From JAZKSG01 sp036626215 (GTDB taxonomy: Archaea > Thermoplasmatota > E2 > DHVEG-1): a stretch of 29,661 nt of DNA. Position 1 is the first letter of the stretch, and every line of letters begins with the position of its first letter. The DNA is taken from contig JAZKSG010000015.1 in the NCBI GenBank assembly GCA_036626215.1, forward strand, positions 1-29,661. The letters run 5' to 3'. Positions 7,542 to 15,353 of the stretch are shown here, piece after piece. Below the pieces are notes generated by a model that was given only the letters and a program-made list of their open reading frames with translations, ran no database searches and was not told where the DNA came from. The position numbers and the translations under genes were made by a program.

Positions 7542-7552
7542 GTTTTATATTT
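7542..7552 (-). promoter_or_regulatory. TATA box of the small membrane protein gene
   Basis: On the minus strand this reads aaatataaaac, about 46-56 bases upstream of the ATG at 7496. A start near 7517 would give a leader of about 20 bases containing the GGAGG at 7509-7513. Confidence 0.4.
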
Positions 7553-7713
7553 TTCCTAAAAAATTATTTAAAAAATATTCTTATCAAAAATAAATAGAAA
7601 GCTTATTCTATTTTTTTGACCGCATAATTTAACAGGTTTTTTAAACTATCTCTGTTATTAAGAAAACGAAGACACGGGAAACTAATGGTTTTTAAAAAGG
7701 AGGTTTAACATCT

Positions 7714-8265
7714 TTGGAATTTAGAGGTTTTATCGCTGCAGATGTTGAAATTCCGGATAAAATCAGAGAAATATCTAATGAACTAAAAAACACTGGTGGA
7801 AACCTAAAGTTGGTAGAGCCAGAAAAAATGCATTTAACTCTTAAATTTCTAGGAGATACACATCAGAATCTGGTAGATCCTATAGAAAACATAATGAAAG
7901 AATCAGTAGAAAACATTGAACCTTTTGAAATAAAACTCAAAGGACTGGGGGTCTTTCCAAATGAAAACTACATAAAAGTAATATGGGTAGGTATAGAACC
8001 AGGAAAAAAACTTAAGGAAATAGCCAACAATCTTAACGAAAAACTCTCTAATATCGGTTTCAAAAAGGAAAAAAGGGAATACACCCCTCATCTAACCATA
8101 GCTAGGGTGAAATCAGGTCGAAAAAAAGATGAAATCATTAAAGTTATAAATAAATATAAAAGACAGGAATTTGTCTCACAGGTAATCGATAAATTAGAAC
8201 TTAAAAAAAGTGAGCTTACATCTGATGGACCAATATATAGTAACAAAAGAACAGTAGAAATATAG
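7714..8265 (+). CDS. thpR: RNA 2',3'-cyclic phosphodiesterase (2H family)
   Basis: The 183-residue 2H-phosphoesterase has both catalytic HxTx motifs: H40-L-T-L in the MHLTLKFLGD block and H126-L-T-I in the PHLTIARVKSG block. The N-terminus EFRGFIAADV is typical of ThpR/LigT. The enzyme hydrolyses 2',3'-cyclic phosphate RNA ends and can join tRNA halves in vitro. The length matches the family. TTG at 7714 is the start, because AGGAGGTTT at 7698-7706 is ideally spaced and the conserved N-terminus begins there. It heads a run with a PAP2 gene and cca; thpR next to cca is a recurrent archaeal arrangement that links it to tRNA end processing. The spacer 7497-7713 has AT-rich promoter-like sequence and nothing coding that I can see. 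Confidence 0.92.
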   Translation: MEFRGFIAADVEIPDKIREISNELKNTGGNLKLVEPEKMHLTLKFLGDTHQNLVDPIENIMKESVENIEPFEIKLKGLGVFPNENYIKVIWVGIEPGKKLKEIANNLNEKLSNIGFKKEKREYTPHLTIARVKSGRKKDEIIKVINKYKRQEFVSQVIDKLELKKSELTSDGPIYSNKRTVEI

Positions 8266-8273
8266 TTTGTTAG

Positions 8274-8281
8274 GGTGGTGA
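8274..8281 (+). promoter_or_regulatory. Ribosome binding site that points to a non-standard PAP2 start
   Basis: GGTGGTGA, the archaeal GGTGA core, lies 7 bases before an ATA codon at 8289. No ATG, GTG or TTG is in frame at a usable distance, so this site supports initiation at ATA. Confidence 0.5.
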
Positions 8282-8288
8282 ATAAAAG

Positions 8289-9074
8289 ATATATACTTGG
8301 TTTACAGCCTTACTTATCTCTAACTTTATCTTATTATTTTTCTCCCTAACGTTTTTAGTAAAAGATGATATTTTTTTAAAGAGAAATATCGACCTTTTAA
8401 AGCATTTAAAAGGGAATCTTGTCTACCTAACTCTGATAATAGCTGTAGTAGCGATTCATCTATTTGAGGTACAGTTTATTGATCCTTGGGCTACAAACAT
8501 AGTAGGTTTTGATTATGCAAATATAATCCAAAACTTGGAAGATGGTTTTGTTAAAAATTTTTCAAACTATAGAGTGTTCGGTGTTACACATTTTTTTGTA
8601 TTTATCTATATAGTAGTGTATCCATTTACACTATGGTTTACACCTCTTTATCTGCTTTTAAAAAACGATAAAAAAGCTATGAAAAACTTAGCTTGGGGTT
8701 TACTCTTGATATACATCTTTGCTTTACCTTTCTATCTCCTCTTACCTATAACCAACGTGTATACGTTTTACAATATAGACTCAGCGTTGGAAACAGCGAT
8801 ACCCGGAATAGAACAATTTTTCTATAACGCCACCACTTATAACAACTGTTTACCTTCTTTACACACTGCTGTAAGCATACTCATAGCATATGTTGGAGGA
8901 TTTACCGGCAACAAAAAATATGCGTTGTTTACAAAAACATGTATGATTTTGGTGATAACCGCAGTTATATACCTCTCAATACATTGGTTGTTAGATGTAA
9001 TAGCTGGGGTAGCCCTCGCCTTAGCAGTAATTTTAATACTAAAAAAATATTTTAACAGAAAAACATTGGTATGA
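8289..9074 (+). CDS. PAP2-family membrane phosphatase or phospholipid transferase, apparent ATA start
   Basis: The clear C-terminal half has the PAP2 motifs CLPSLHTAVSI (His192, counting from the ATA) and SIHWLLDVIAG (His232, Asp236). The first PAP2 motif, KxxxxxxRP, is not evident, as in AUR1/IPC-synthase-like relatives. The frame is continuously open from just after a TAA at 8283-8285. The region before the first standard start (TTG 8535, codon 83) reads as good coding sequence, with a hydrophobic helix (WFTALLISNFILLFFSLTF), a charged loop and a second helix. A GGTGA site is ideally placed for ATA 8289, so I take that as the start, giving 261 residues and about six to seven helices. It overlaps cca by 4 bases. 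It may act on lipid phosphates at the membrane. A conventional start at 8535 would delete two helices. Confidence 0.8.
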   Translation: MYTWFTALLISNFILLFFSLTFLVKDDIFLKRNIDLLKHLKGNLVYLTLIIAVVAIHLFEVQFIDPWATNIVGFDYANIIQNLEDGFVKNFSNYRVFGVTHFFVFIYIVVYPFTLWFTPLYLLLKNDKKAMKNLAWGLLLIYIFALPFYLLLPITNVYTFYNIDSALETAIPGIEQFFYNATTYNNCLPSLHTAVSILIAYVGGFTGNKKYALFTKTCMILVITAVIYLSIHWLLDVIAGVALALAVILILKKYFNRKTLV

Positions 9075-10447
9075 AAAGAAAAATGGAATATAACGAAATC
9101 GAACAAAAAGTAATACACAGAACCACTCCATCTGGAGAATTCAGAAAAAAAACAAAGGAGACAGTAAAAAAGATAAGAAAAAGAATAGAAAAAGAGATTT
9201 CCAGAGAAAATCTACCTGTCGAAATAGAGCTGGTTGGATCAACTGCTAAAGATACCTATCTCGAAGGAAATATGGATATTGATTTTTTTCTTGTATATCC
9301 CATCCATTTCTCAAAAAAAGAAATAGCTGAAAAAACACTGAAGATAGCTGAAAGAATCCTTGAAAATACTGAACACTCATATGCAGAACATCCCTATCTC
9401 AAAGGTTTTTTCAACAATTTTGAGGTAGAGATAGTACCATGTTATCATGTGGAAGAAGCAAGGAATAAAATCTCCGCGGTGGATCGTACACCTTATCATA
9501 CATCTTTTGTACAGAAAAATCTTAGAGAGGAACAAAAAGCTGATGTAAGGTTATTAAAACAGTTTCTAAAAGGGATAGGAAGCTATGGGGCAGAAGCCGA
9601 GATACAAGGTTTCTCAGGTTATTTATGTGAAATACTTATAATCAAATATCAATCCTTTAGAGAATTGTTGAAAAAAACAAAACATTGGAAACCATATGGA
9701 ACAACAATAAGTTTGGATGATAAAAAACATCCAGAGTTTGATGAACCATTGGTTTTTGTAGATCCCGTTGATTCTGAAAGAAATGTTGCTTCTGCAGTCG
9801 CCGAAGAAACACTAAAACTTTTCATACAAGCAAGTCAAGAATATCTCTCCTCACCTAGAAAAACTTTCTTTTTTCCAAATCCTGTAAAACCATGGTCTAT
9901 AGAAAAAATAAAGGAAACACTACAGAAACAAAAAGATCAGTATATCGGTATAAAATTTCCGAAGCCAGATATTATTGATGAAAACTTTTATCCACAGTTA
10001 CGTAAAGCCTGCCGAGCTATAAATCAGGGGTTAGCTGAAAACGATTTTAACGTAAAAGATATAACATATTATGCTGCTGATTCAGAAGAAGTATATATCA
10101 TTGTTAAATTGGAAAATAGGTCTTTATCGGAGACAAAACTACATATGGGGCCTCCTTTAGATCAAGAGCAACATGTACAAAGGTTTTTGGAGAAATGGAG
10201 AAATCATCCTCGGTTGGCAGAGGACCCTTTTGAAAAAAACAATCGTATATATGTAGAGATAAAAAGGAGATACACCAAGGTTGAAGATTTTTTACAGAAT
10301 AATTTAGAAGATTTTAGTCTAGGTAAAAATCTGGATCATATAATAGATAAAAAATACGAAATTTTGTCTGTTGAGGATCTGGTTAGAGATAAACTAAGAA
10401 AATTTTGGACTAAATATCTTGATGGAAAAAAACCTTGGGAAAGATGA
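9071..10447 (+). CDS. cca: Archaeal CCA-adding tRNA nucleotidyltransferase
   Basis: The 458-residue class I (archaeal) CCA-adding enzyme adds or repairs the 3' CCA of tRNA from CTP and ATP without a template. The nucleotidyltransferase core shows GSTAKDTYLEG and the metal pair D69 and D71 in NMDIDFFLVYP. The third carboxylate is in EVEIVPCYHV, where E120 stands at the position that is Asp in the A. fulgidus enzyme. A GFSGYLCEILIIKY helix and a C-terminal tail and body domain follow, and the length is normal for the family. The ATG at 9071 overlaps the PAP2 stop by 4 bases. Together with thpR this forms an RNA-end maturation operon. Confidence 0.93.
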   Translation: MKRKMEYNEIEQKVIHRTTPSGEFRKKTKETVKKIRKRIEKEISRENLPVEIELVGSTAKDTYLEGNMDIDFFLVYPIHFSKKEIAEKTLKIAERILENTEHSYAEHPYLKGFFNNFEVEIVPCYHVEEARNKISAVDRTPYHTSFVQKNLREEQKADVRLLKQFLKGIGSYGAEAEIQGFSGYLCEILIIKYQSFRELLKKTKHWKPYGTTISLDDKKHPEFDEPLVFVDPVDSERNVASAVAEETLKLFIQASQEYLSSPRKTFFFPNPVKPWSIEKIKETLQKQKDQYIGIKFPKPDIIDENFYPQLRKACRAINQGLAENDFNVKDITYYAADSEEVYIIVKLENRSLSETKLHMGPPLDQEQHVQRFLEKWRNHPRLAEDPFEKNNRIYVEIKRRYTKVEDFLQNNLEDFSLGKNLDHIIDKKYEILSVEDLVRDKLRKFWTKYLDGKKPWER

Positions 10448-10519
10448 AAAAACTAAATCTATAATACATATAAAACCGTTTAAGAAATAAAAAAAACAGA
10501 GCGAGTGGTTAAATAACAT

Positions 10520-11278
10520 ATGAAGACTTTAGGTGTATACACAAAAGATTTTTCCTTGTATCATGATCTCCTTAAAATCCTGAAGAAACGAGGGATTCCT
10601 TATGTTTCTCTTTCTTCTCCAAATGATACACCTTCAAAGGTAAAAGTAATATTAACTTCTCATAAAGAGATACATGATATAAAATCGCCTAAAGCGATAG
10701 CGGCTGATGCATATGACTCCTTGGATCATGCTGTAGACCTCGCTATACAGATGTTGATAGGTAAAGACCTCTACAACACAGTGATTATAGGAATTGACCC
10801 TGGTGAAAAACCAGGTATAGCTGTAATAGGAGACGACATTTTTCTTCAGAAAACCTATGTGAAGAAACCTAGTAATGTAATAAAGAAAGTGAGACGTTTT
10901 TTGAAAGCATATCCTTCAAAAGAGAGGATTATCCGTATAGGACATGGTTCACCAGTTATCAGAAATCGGATAATAAACTCACTGATTTCTTTAGAGATCC
11001 CTATTGAGATTGTAGATGAGACTAAAACTAGTTCCTCACTTAAGGTTAAAAGAAATCAGAAGGACCCTGAATCAGCTGCTGCAATAGCTTCTACTCCTGG
11101 TGGACGAGTGCAGAAACAGCTTCCTGTTGAACCAACTCGTGGTGAGATCAGAAGAGTGCAGCAACGAAGTCGAGAAATAACGCAGGGTAGATTCACGATT
11201 TCTGAAAAAACAGCTATGAAAGTTTTGAAGGGAAAAATTAGTCTACAGGAAGCTGTAAAGATGGAAGAAAAAAATTGA
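10520..11278 (+). CDS. Predicted RuvC/RNase H-fold protein, uncharacterised
   Basis: The 252-residue protein has three parts. Residues 1-80 form an alpha/beta N-terminal domain. Residues 86-200 form an RNase H-like domain beginning VIIGIDPGEKPGIAVIG, in which D93 fits the first metal ligand, D166/E167 in IEIVDETKTS the second and D182 in KDPESAAAIA the third, as in RuvC/YqgF-type nucleases. The C-terminal tail is rich in Arg and Gln, followed by a short helical KTAMKVLKGK motif that looks like a helix-turn-helix. The acidic set appears intact, so nuclease activity is plausible but unproven. A weak GTGGT lies before the ATG at 10520, and a TATA-like ctataatacatataaa lies about 45-60 bases upstream. 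It may belong to DNA repair or RNA processing; neighbours do not decide this. Confidence 0.65.
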   Translation: MKTLGVYTKDFSLYHDLLKILKKRGIPYVSLSSPNDTPSKVKVILTSHKEIHDIKSPKAIAADAYDSLDHAVDLAIQMLIGKDLYNTVIIGIDPGEKPGIAVIGDDIFLQKTYVKKPSNVIKKVRRFLKAYPSKERIIRIGHGSPVIRNRIINSLISLEIPIEIVDETKTSSSLKVKRNQKDPESAAAIASTPGGRVQKQLPVEPTRGEIRRVQQRSREITQGRFTISEKTAMKVLKGKISLQEAVKMEEKN

Positions 11279-11287
11279 AAAAAACCC

Positions 11288-11297
11288 AAATATTTAT
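11288..11297 (+). promoter_or_regulatory. TATA box of purH
   Basis: The element aaatatttat lies about 35-44 bases before the purH ATG, giving a predicted leader of about 10 bases. There is no strong Shine-Dalgarno sequence. Confidence 0.4.
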
Positions 11298-11331
11298 TTG
11301 TGCCTTTACAATGCACCTTGGGTAAAAGTCA

Positions 11332-12885
11332 ATGCGGAATTATAAGACAGCTCTCATTAGTGTTTCAGATAAAAAAGATGTTGTAAATTTTGCAGAAAAA
11401 CTACGAGGTTTTGACATAGACATTGTTTCAACTGGTGGAACCGCTAAAGCCTTAAAAGACAACAATATAGATATCAGAGAAATATCAGATGTAACTGGTT
11501 TTCCAGAGATGCTTGATGGAAGAGTTAAAACTTTACATCCGAAGGTTCACGCTGGTGTATTAGCAGAGCGAGACAAAAATAGCCATATGGAAACATTGCA
11601 AAAACACGATATTGATCAGATCGACATAGTAGTCTGCAACCTTTATCCTTTTGAAGAAACTATCAAGAAAGAAAACGTAGGGATGAAAGAGGTCATCGAA
11701 AACATAGATATAGGCGGTCCAACTCTCATCCGTGCAGCTGCTAAAAATTATAAAGATGTATTAGTAGTTACTAACCCTGATCAGTATAACCGAGTCATAA
11801 ATTTTCTAAAAAACGAAAAAAAGGATGACCTCGATTTTAGAGAAGAACTTGCCCTAGAAGCGTTTACCCATACTGCTCATTATGATTCTATAATCTCAAG
11901 TTATCTACGTAGCCGATGGATCAATGAGGTAATGCCGGATAAGAACTCTATAGCCCTTAGCAAAATACAGGAGATGCGTTATGGAGAAAATCCTCATTTG
12001 AAAGGTGGTTTCTACAAGGTTCTCCCTGAAACTAGTGAACCATGTATAGTTAACGCTACCAAACTTCAAGGTAAGGAACTCTCTTATAACAATATACTTG
12101 ATTCAGATACAGCTATTGAAGCCGTCAAAGAATTTAACGATCCAGCTTGTGTAATAATAAAACATGCAACCCCTTGTGGAATAGCGACTTCTGATAGTTT
12201 GGTAAAAGCCTGGAAAGATGCTTTTTCTACAGATACATATTCTCCTTTTGGAGGAATAGTCTCGTTTAATAGGGAGATAGATAAAGATGTAGCAGAGGAA
12301 CTCTCTAATTTGTTCCTTGAAGTAGTTATAGCACCAGCTTACACAAAGGAAGCAGAAAACATTTTAGGTGAAAAGAAAAACCTTCGACTCCTAAAACTTG
12401 GAGGTTTGGATGAAAAAGTTGAGAGAGAAGGTGTAATTTATCGTAGTGTCGTAGGCGGAATGCTTACCCAGGAGAGAGATGTAAAAATTTCTAGTAAAAA
12501 AGATTGGGAAATTGTAACTAAGAAAAAACCTTCAGAGGAACAACTTCGTTCCATGGAGTTTGCAGTAAAATGTGTCAAACATGTGAAATCTAACTCTGTA
12601 GTTTTTGTAAAAGACACTCAAACCGTTGGTATAGGTGGTGGTCAAACAGCTCGTGTAGATGCAACATGGATAGCTACACATAAAGGAAAAGAAAACATAG
12701 AAGGTTCAATTTTAGCTAGCGATGCATTTTTCCCATTTCGTGATGCTATAGATATGGCAGCTAAATCAGGTGTAAAAGCTATAATCCAACCAGGTGGAAG
12801 CATACGCGATGAAGAAGTTATAGAAGCCGCTGATGAACATGACATAGCTATGGTTTTCACAGGACAAAGATATTTCAAACATTAA
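11332..12885 (+). CDS. purH: Bifunctional AICAR formyltransferase / IMP cyclohydrolase
   Basis: The 517-residue protein catalyses the last two steps of IMP synthesis. The N-terminal MGS-like cyclohydrolase domain shows SVSDKKDVVNFA, STGGTAKAL and the GRVKTLHPKVHAGVLA block (63-78). The C-terminal formyltransferase domain has the catalytic Lys277-His278 in IKHATPCGIA, where the usual Asn after KHA is Thr, then SPFGGIVSFNR, GGQTARVDA and DAFFPFRDAID. The length is normal for bacterial PurH. Many archaea instead use separate PurP and PurO, so a fused PurH suggests acquisition from bacteria or a lineage known to carry it. No other purine genes are adjacent. Confidence 0.96.
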   Translation: MRNYKTALISVSDKKDVVNFAEKLRGFDIDIVSTGGTAKALKDNNIDIREISDVTGFPEMLDGRVKTLHPKVHAGVLAERDKNSHMETLQKHDIDQIDIVVCNLYPFEETIKKENVGMKEVIENIDIGGPTLIRAAAKNYKDVLVVTNPDQYNRVINFLKNEKKDDLDFREELALEAFTHTAHYDSIISSYLRSRWINEVMPDKNSIALSKIQEMRYGENPHLKGGFYKVLPETSEPCIVNATKLQGKELSYNNILDSDTAIEAVKEFNDPACVIIKHATPCGIATSDSLVKAWKDAFSTDTYSPFGGIVSFNREIDKDVAEELSNLFLEVVIAPAYTKEAENILGEKKNLRLLKLGGLDEKVEREGVIYRSVVGGMLTQERDVKISSKKDWEIVTKKKPSEEQLRSMEFAVKCVKHVKSNSVVFVKDTQTVGIGGGQTARVDATWIATHKGKENIEGSILASDAFFPFRDAIDMAAKSGVKAIIQPGGSIRDEEVIEAADEHDIAMVFTGQRYFKH

Positions 12886-12965
12886 AAAAACCTATTTTTT
12901 TAATTTTAAAAAATTATAATTGAGACAGTTTTTAATAACTAAACTCTTATCACTGATTTGAAAGT

Positions 12966-14804
12966 ATGGTAAAACTAAAAGTCAAAAAACGAGATGGGTC
13001 AGCTCTTCTTGGAGAAATGTCCATAGGTAAACAAACCGTATTAACACCAAATATTTTATTTCCACTCACCGACAGATATAAAACTCCAGATTTTGCAGAT
13101 ATAATTTTAACTACAGAAGAAAAAAAAGAGGGAAAAACTTCTCTCAGGATATATAAGCCAGATTCTGAGAAACAAAAAACAGAAGGCAAAATAGACATCT
13201 CTCACCATTTTTTCTATCCAAAAGATATGCCAACTGAGTTACACACAGAAACAGTGATAAATCATCCAAAAAATGGTGAATGTATTGTACTCCCTGCAGA
13301 TAAAAAAGCAATAAGCAAGGAAACATTACAAAATTTTTCTTTTTTCGTTGTTGCTAACGCCCTCCAGCTCTATAAAAAAACAGATCAACTATTAGAATAT
13401 GTTATTAATCTTAGAGAAAAAATCGGTGAAGAAAAAATAATTTATCTTCCAGCTGTTGGAAATCCAGACAATTTAGCTCTGCTGTCATACTGTGGAATAA
13501 ACCTTTTTGATGCTTCCTCGGCGATAATAGCAGCTGAAAAAAAACAGATGTTCACCCAAAATGGGGTTAAACCGATAGAAGAGATGGGGGAGTCTACATG
13601 TAGTTGCCCGATCTGTCAAAAACATAAAAACAACTTTCAGCAGATATCTAAAAAAGATATTTTGATGCATAACTATCATACATTATACAACGAGATAAAA
13701 ACTGTTAGAAACGCTATAAGACAAAACACACTTAGAGATTTAGTAGAAGTTAAAACCAAAAATAGTCATTTGGCAACCACAATTTTAAGGAAAATAGATT
13801 TTAACCATCAACCTTATCTGGAGAAACATATCCCTGTTTCTGATTCAAAAAAACTCAATGCAAACACTTTAGAGTCTTTTTATAGAACTGAAATAAAACG
13901 TTTTCAGAAAAGAGTGATAGAGAGATATAGAAAACCTGAACACAAAAGGATATTGCTTCTTCTACCCTGCTCCGCAAAAAAACCTTATTCTTTTTCAAAG
14001 TCACATCATTTTTTCCAAAAACAGTTGTTCTCAACGACAAATCCATATATTTTCCATGAGCTAGTAATTACTTCACCTTTGGGTTTAGTTCCACGGGAAC
14101 TAGAACTGGTTTATCCTGCAAACTCATATGATATACCTGTAACTGGGTTTTGGGATGAAAACGAAAAAAGGTTAGTTGAAGAGATGTTGACAGCATATCT
14201 AGAAAAAAATCACTATGACAAAATTATAGCTCATATCCCTAAAAACATTACAAGTTTCTTAAAAGATATAATCCCTAATATGGAGGTTACCTGTTTAGAC
14301 CATCCCACAGATAAAGAATCTTTGGATGAACTACAAAAAACGCTTCGTCAGTATGAAGAAGAATATGAACATGTAGATAAAAACGATGGTAAGAGGGAAG
14401 TGTTGAAAGGTCTTTCAAGGTATCAGTTTGGAGACATGGTGACTGAAAAACTTTTTGAAAACACAGCAGTTAAAGGAAGGTATCCTTATCTTAAACTTTT
14501 TGAAAAAAACCATCAGCTTGGTATGATGTCTCCAGAGAGAAACTATATTTCACTTACCTTGGAAGGTGGAAAGAAAATAGCTGAAATAAACAAGTATTGG
14601 ATTAAAATCGCTGATGATTTTAACTTAAAAGGTTCAGTTTTCGCTCCAGGGGTTATAGAGGCAGATGAAGACATTAGAGTAGGAGATGAGGTATTAGTTT
14701 TTCAGAAAGACGAGTTTATCGCTGTGGGAAAAGCAATGATGAACGGGGAACAAATGGAAAACAATGGATTTGGAGAGGCAGTAAAAACTCGGCATATAAA
14801 ATAG
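12966..14804 (+). CDS. arcS: Archaeosine synthase, alpha subunit
   Basis: The 612-residue protein is a TGT paralogue that converts preQ0 at position 15 of archaeal tRNA to archaeosine. Features are a degenerate N-terminal TGT-like barrel, a zinc site CSCPICQKH (C212, C214, C217, H220), the ArcS-specific PCSAKKPYSFSKSH motif at 334-347, and a C-terminal PUA domain from about residue 530 (GSVFAPGVIEADEDIRVGDEVLV) for tRNA binding. The TGT Asp catalytic residues are not evident, which fits ArcS rather than TgtA. The ATG at 12966 is preceded by an AT-rich spacer of 80 bases with a TATA-like aaaattataat but no clear Shine-Dalgarno. ArcS is characteristic of Euryarchaeota. Confidence 0.9.
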   Translation: MVKLKVKKRDGSALLGEMSIGKQTVLTPNILFPLTDRYKTPDFADIILTTEEKKEGKTSLRIYKPDSEKQKTEGKIDISHHFFYPKDMPTELHTETVINHPKNGECIVLPADKKAISKETLQNFSFFVVANALQLYKKTDQLLEYVINLREKIGEEKIIYLPAVGNPDNLALLSYCGINLFDASSAIIAAEKKQMFTQNGVKPIEEMGESTCSCPICQKHKNNFQQISKKDILMHNYHTLYNEIKTVRNAIRQNTLRDLVEVKTKNSHLATTILRKIDFNHQPYLEKHIPVSDSKKLNANTLESFYRTEIKRFQKRVIERYRKPEHKRILLLLPCSAKKPYSFSKSHHFFQKQLFSTTNPYIFHELVITSPLGLVPRELELVYPANSYDIPVTGFWDENEKRLVEEMLTAYLEKNHYDKIIAHIPKNITSFLKDIIPNMEVTCLDHPTDKESLDELQKTLRQYEEEYEHVDKNDGKREVLKGLSRYQFGDMVTEKLFENTAVKGRYPYLKLFEKNHQLGMMSPERNYISLTLEGGKKIAEINKYWIKIADDFNLKGSVFAPGVIEADEDIRVGDEVLVFQKDEFIAVGKAMMNGEQMENNGFGEAVKTRHIK

Positions 14805-14816
14805 CTGTAAAATTTT

Positions 14817-15353
14817 TCAGAACACTTTCCCCATAGCTTCCTGTTCACCACAGAAAGGGCAATTAAATACTTTTAGATCCGGGTGGATGTTGGCTCCCTC
14901 CGCCCAGATAGTTAACCTCTCGTTACATCTGTTACATCTAAAGTTTACACCAGGTGATTTTTTCTCAGGTATCTCCTCTTCAACTACCATAGTCTGATAT
15001 CCTGGTATAATTCCTGTTTTACCACAGTCTGGACAGTTCATCTTTAAAGCATTTTTGTTCTCTCCGGTAGATTTTTTAATAGCAAAAACTCCGTTACAAT
15101 GAGGACATTTAAAATGATATAATCCTCCCTTCAGAGTTTTTTCAAATTCTTCTATAGAGGAGGATTTACTCAAAATCTTTGAGCTGGCTACAAAAAATAT
15201 GGTAAAACCTAAAATAAACAGCAAAAAATAAGCCGCCAAGAGGATATCACCCCAGTTTTTACCATACAATATATTAATAAAAGAAAAAATGGTTATAACA
15301 ACTGCTAAAAAAGCTATTGTTATCCAAGGAAACTTTGTTTTCCAAAAATTCAT
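14817..15353 (-). CDS. Membrane-anchored double zinc-ribbon protein
   Basis: 178 residues with two membrane helices at about 10-30 and 36-57, then a soluble tail with two zinc ribbons. Ribbon one has FKCPHC and MNCPDC; ribbon two has FRCNRC and FNCPFC. The family is unknown to me. Its start overlaps the stop of the large surface-protein gene upstream by 4 bases (ATGA), so the two are almost certainly co-translated. By topology the ribbons probably face the cytoplasm while the partner faces outside. A role in handling or anchoring the surface protein is inference. Confidence 0.7.
   Translation of the reverse strand: MNFWKTKFPWITIAFLAVVITIFSFINILYGKNWGDILLAAYFLLFILGFTIFFVASSKILSKSSSIEEFEKTLKGGLYHFKCPHCNGVFAIKKSTGENKNALKMNCPDCGKTGIIPGYQTMVVEEEIPEKKSPGVNFRCNRCNERLTIWAEGANIHPDLKVFNCPFCGEQEAMGKVF

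Noticed and set aside
7321..7593. Plus-strand open frame of 90 codons
   Set aside because: It is antisense to the small membrane protein at 7200-7496, which has a Shine-Dalgarno sequence and two clean helices; the plus-strand product is low-complexity Lys/Phe/Ser-rich.
8535..9074. PAP2 gene beginning at TTG 8535
   Set aside because: No Shine-Dalgarno sequence near this TTG, and the frame upstream encodes two plausible membrane helices back to a well-placed GGTGA; the longer form is preferred.
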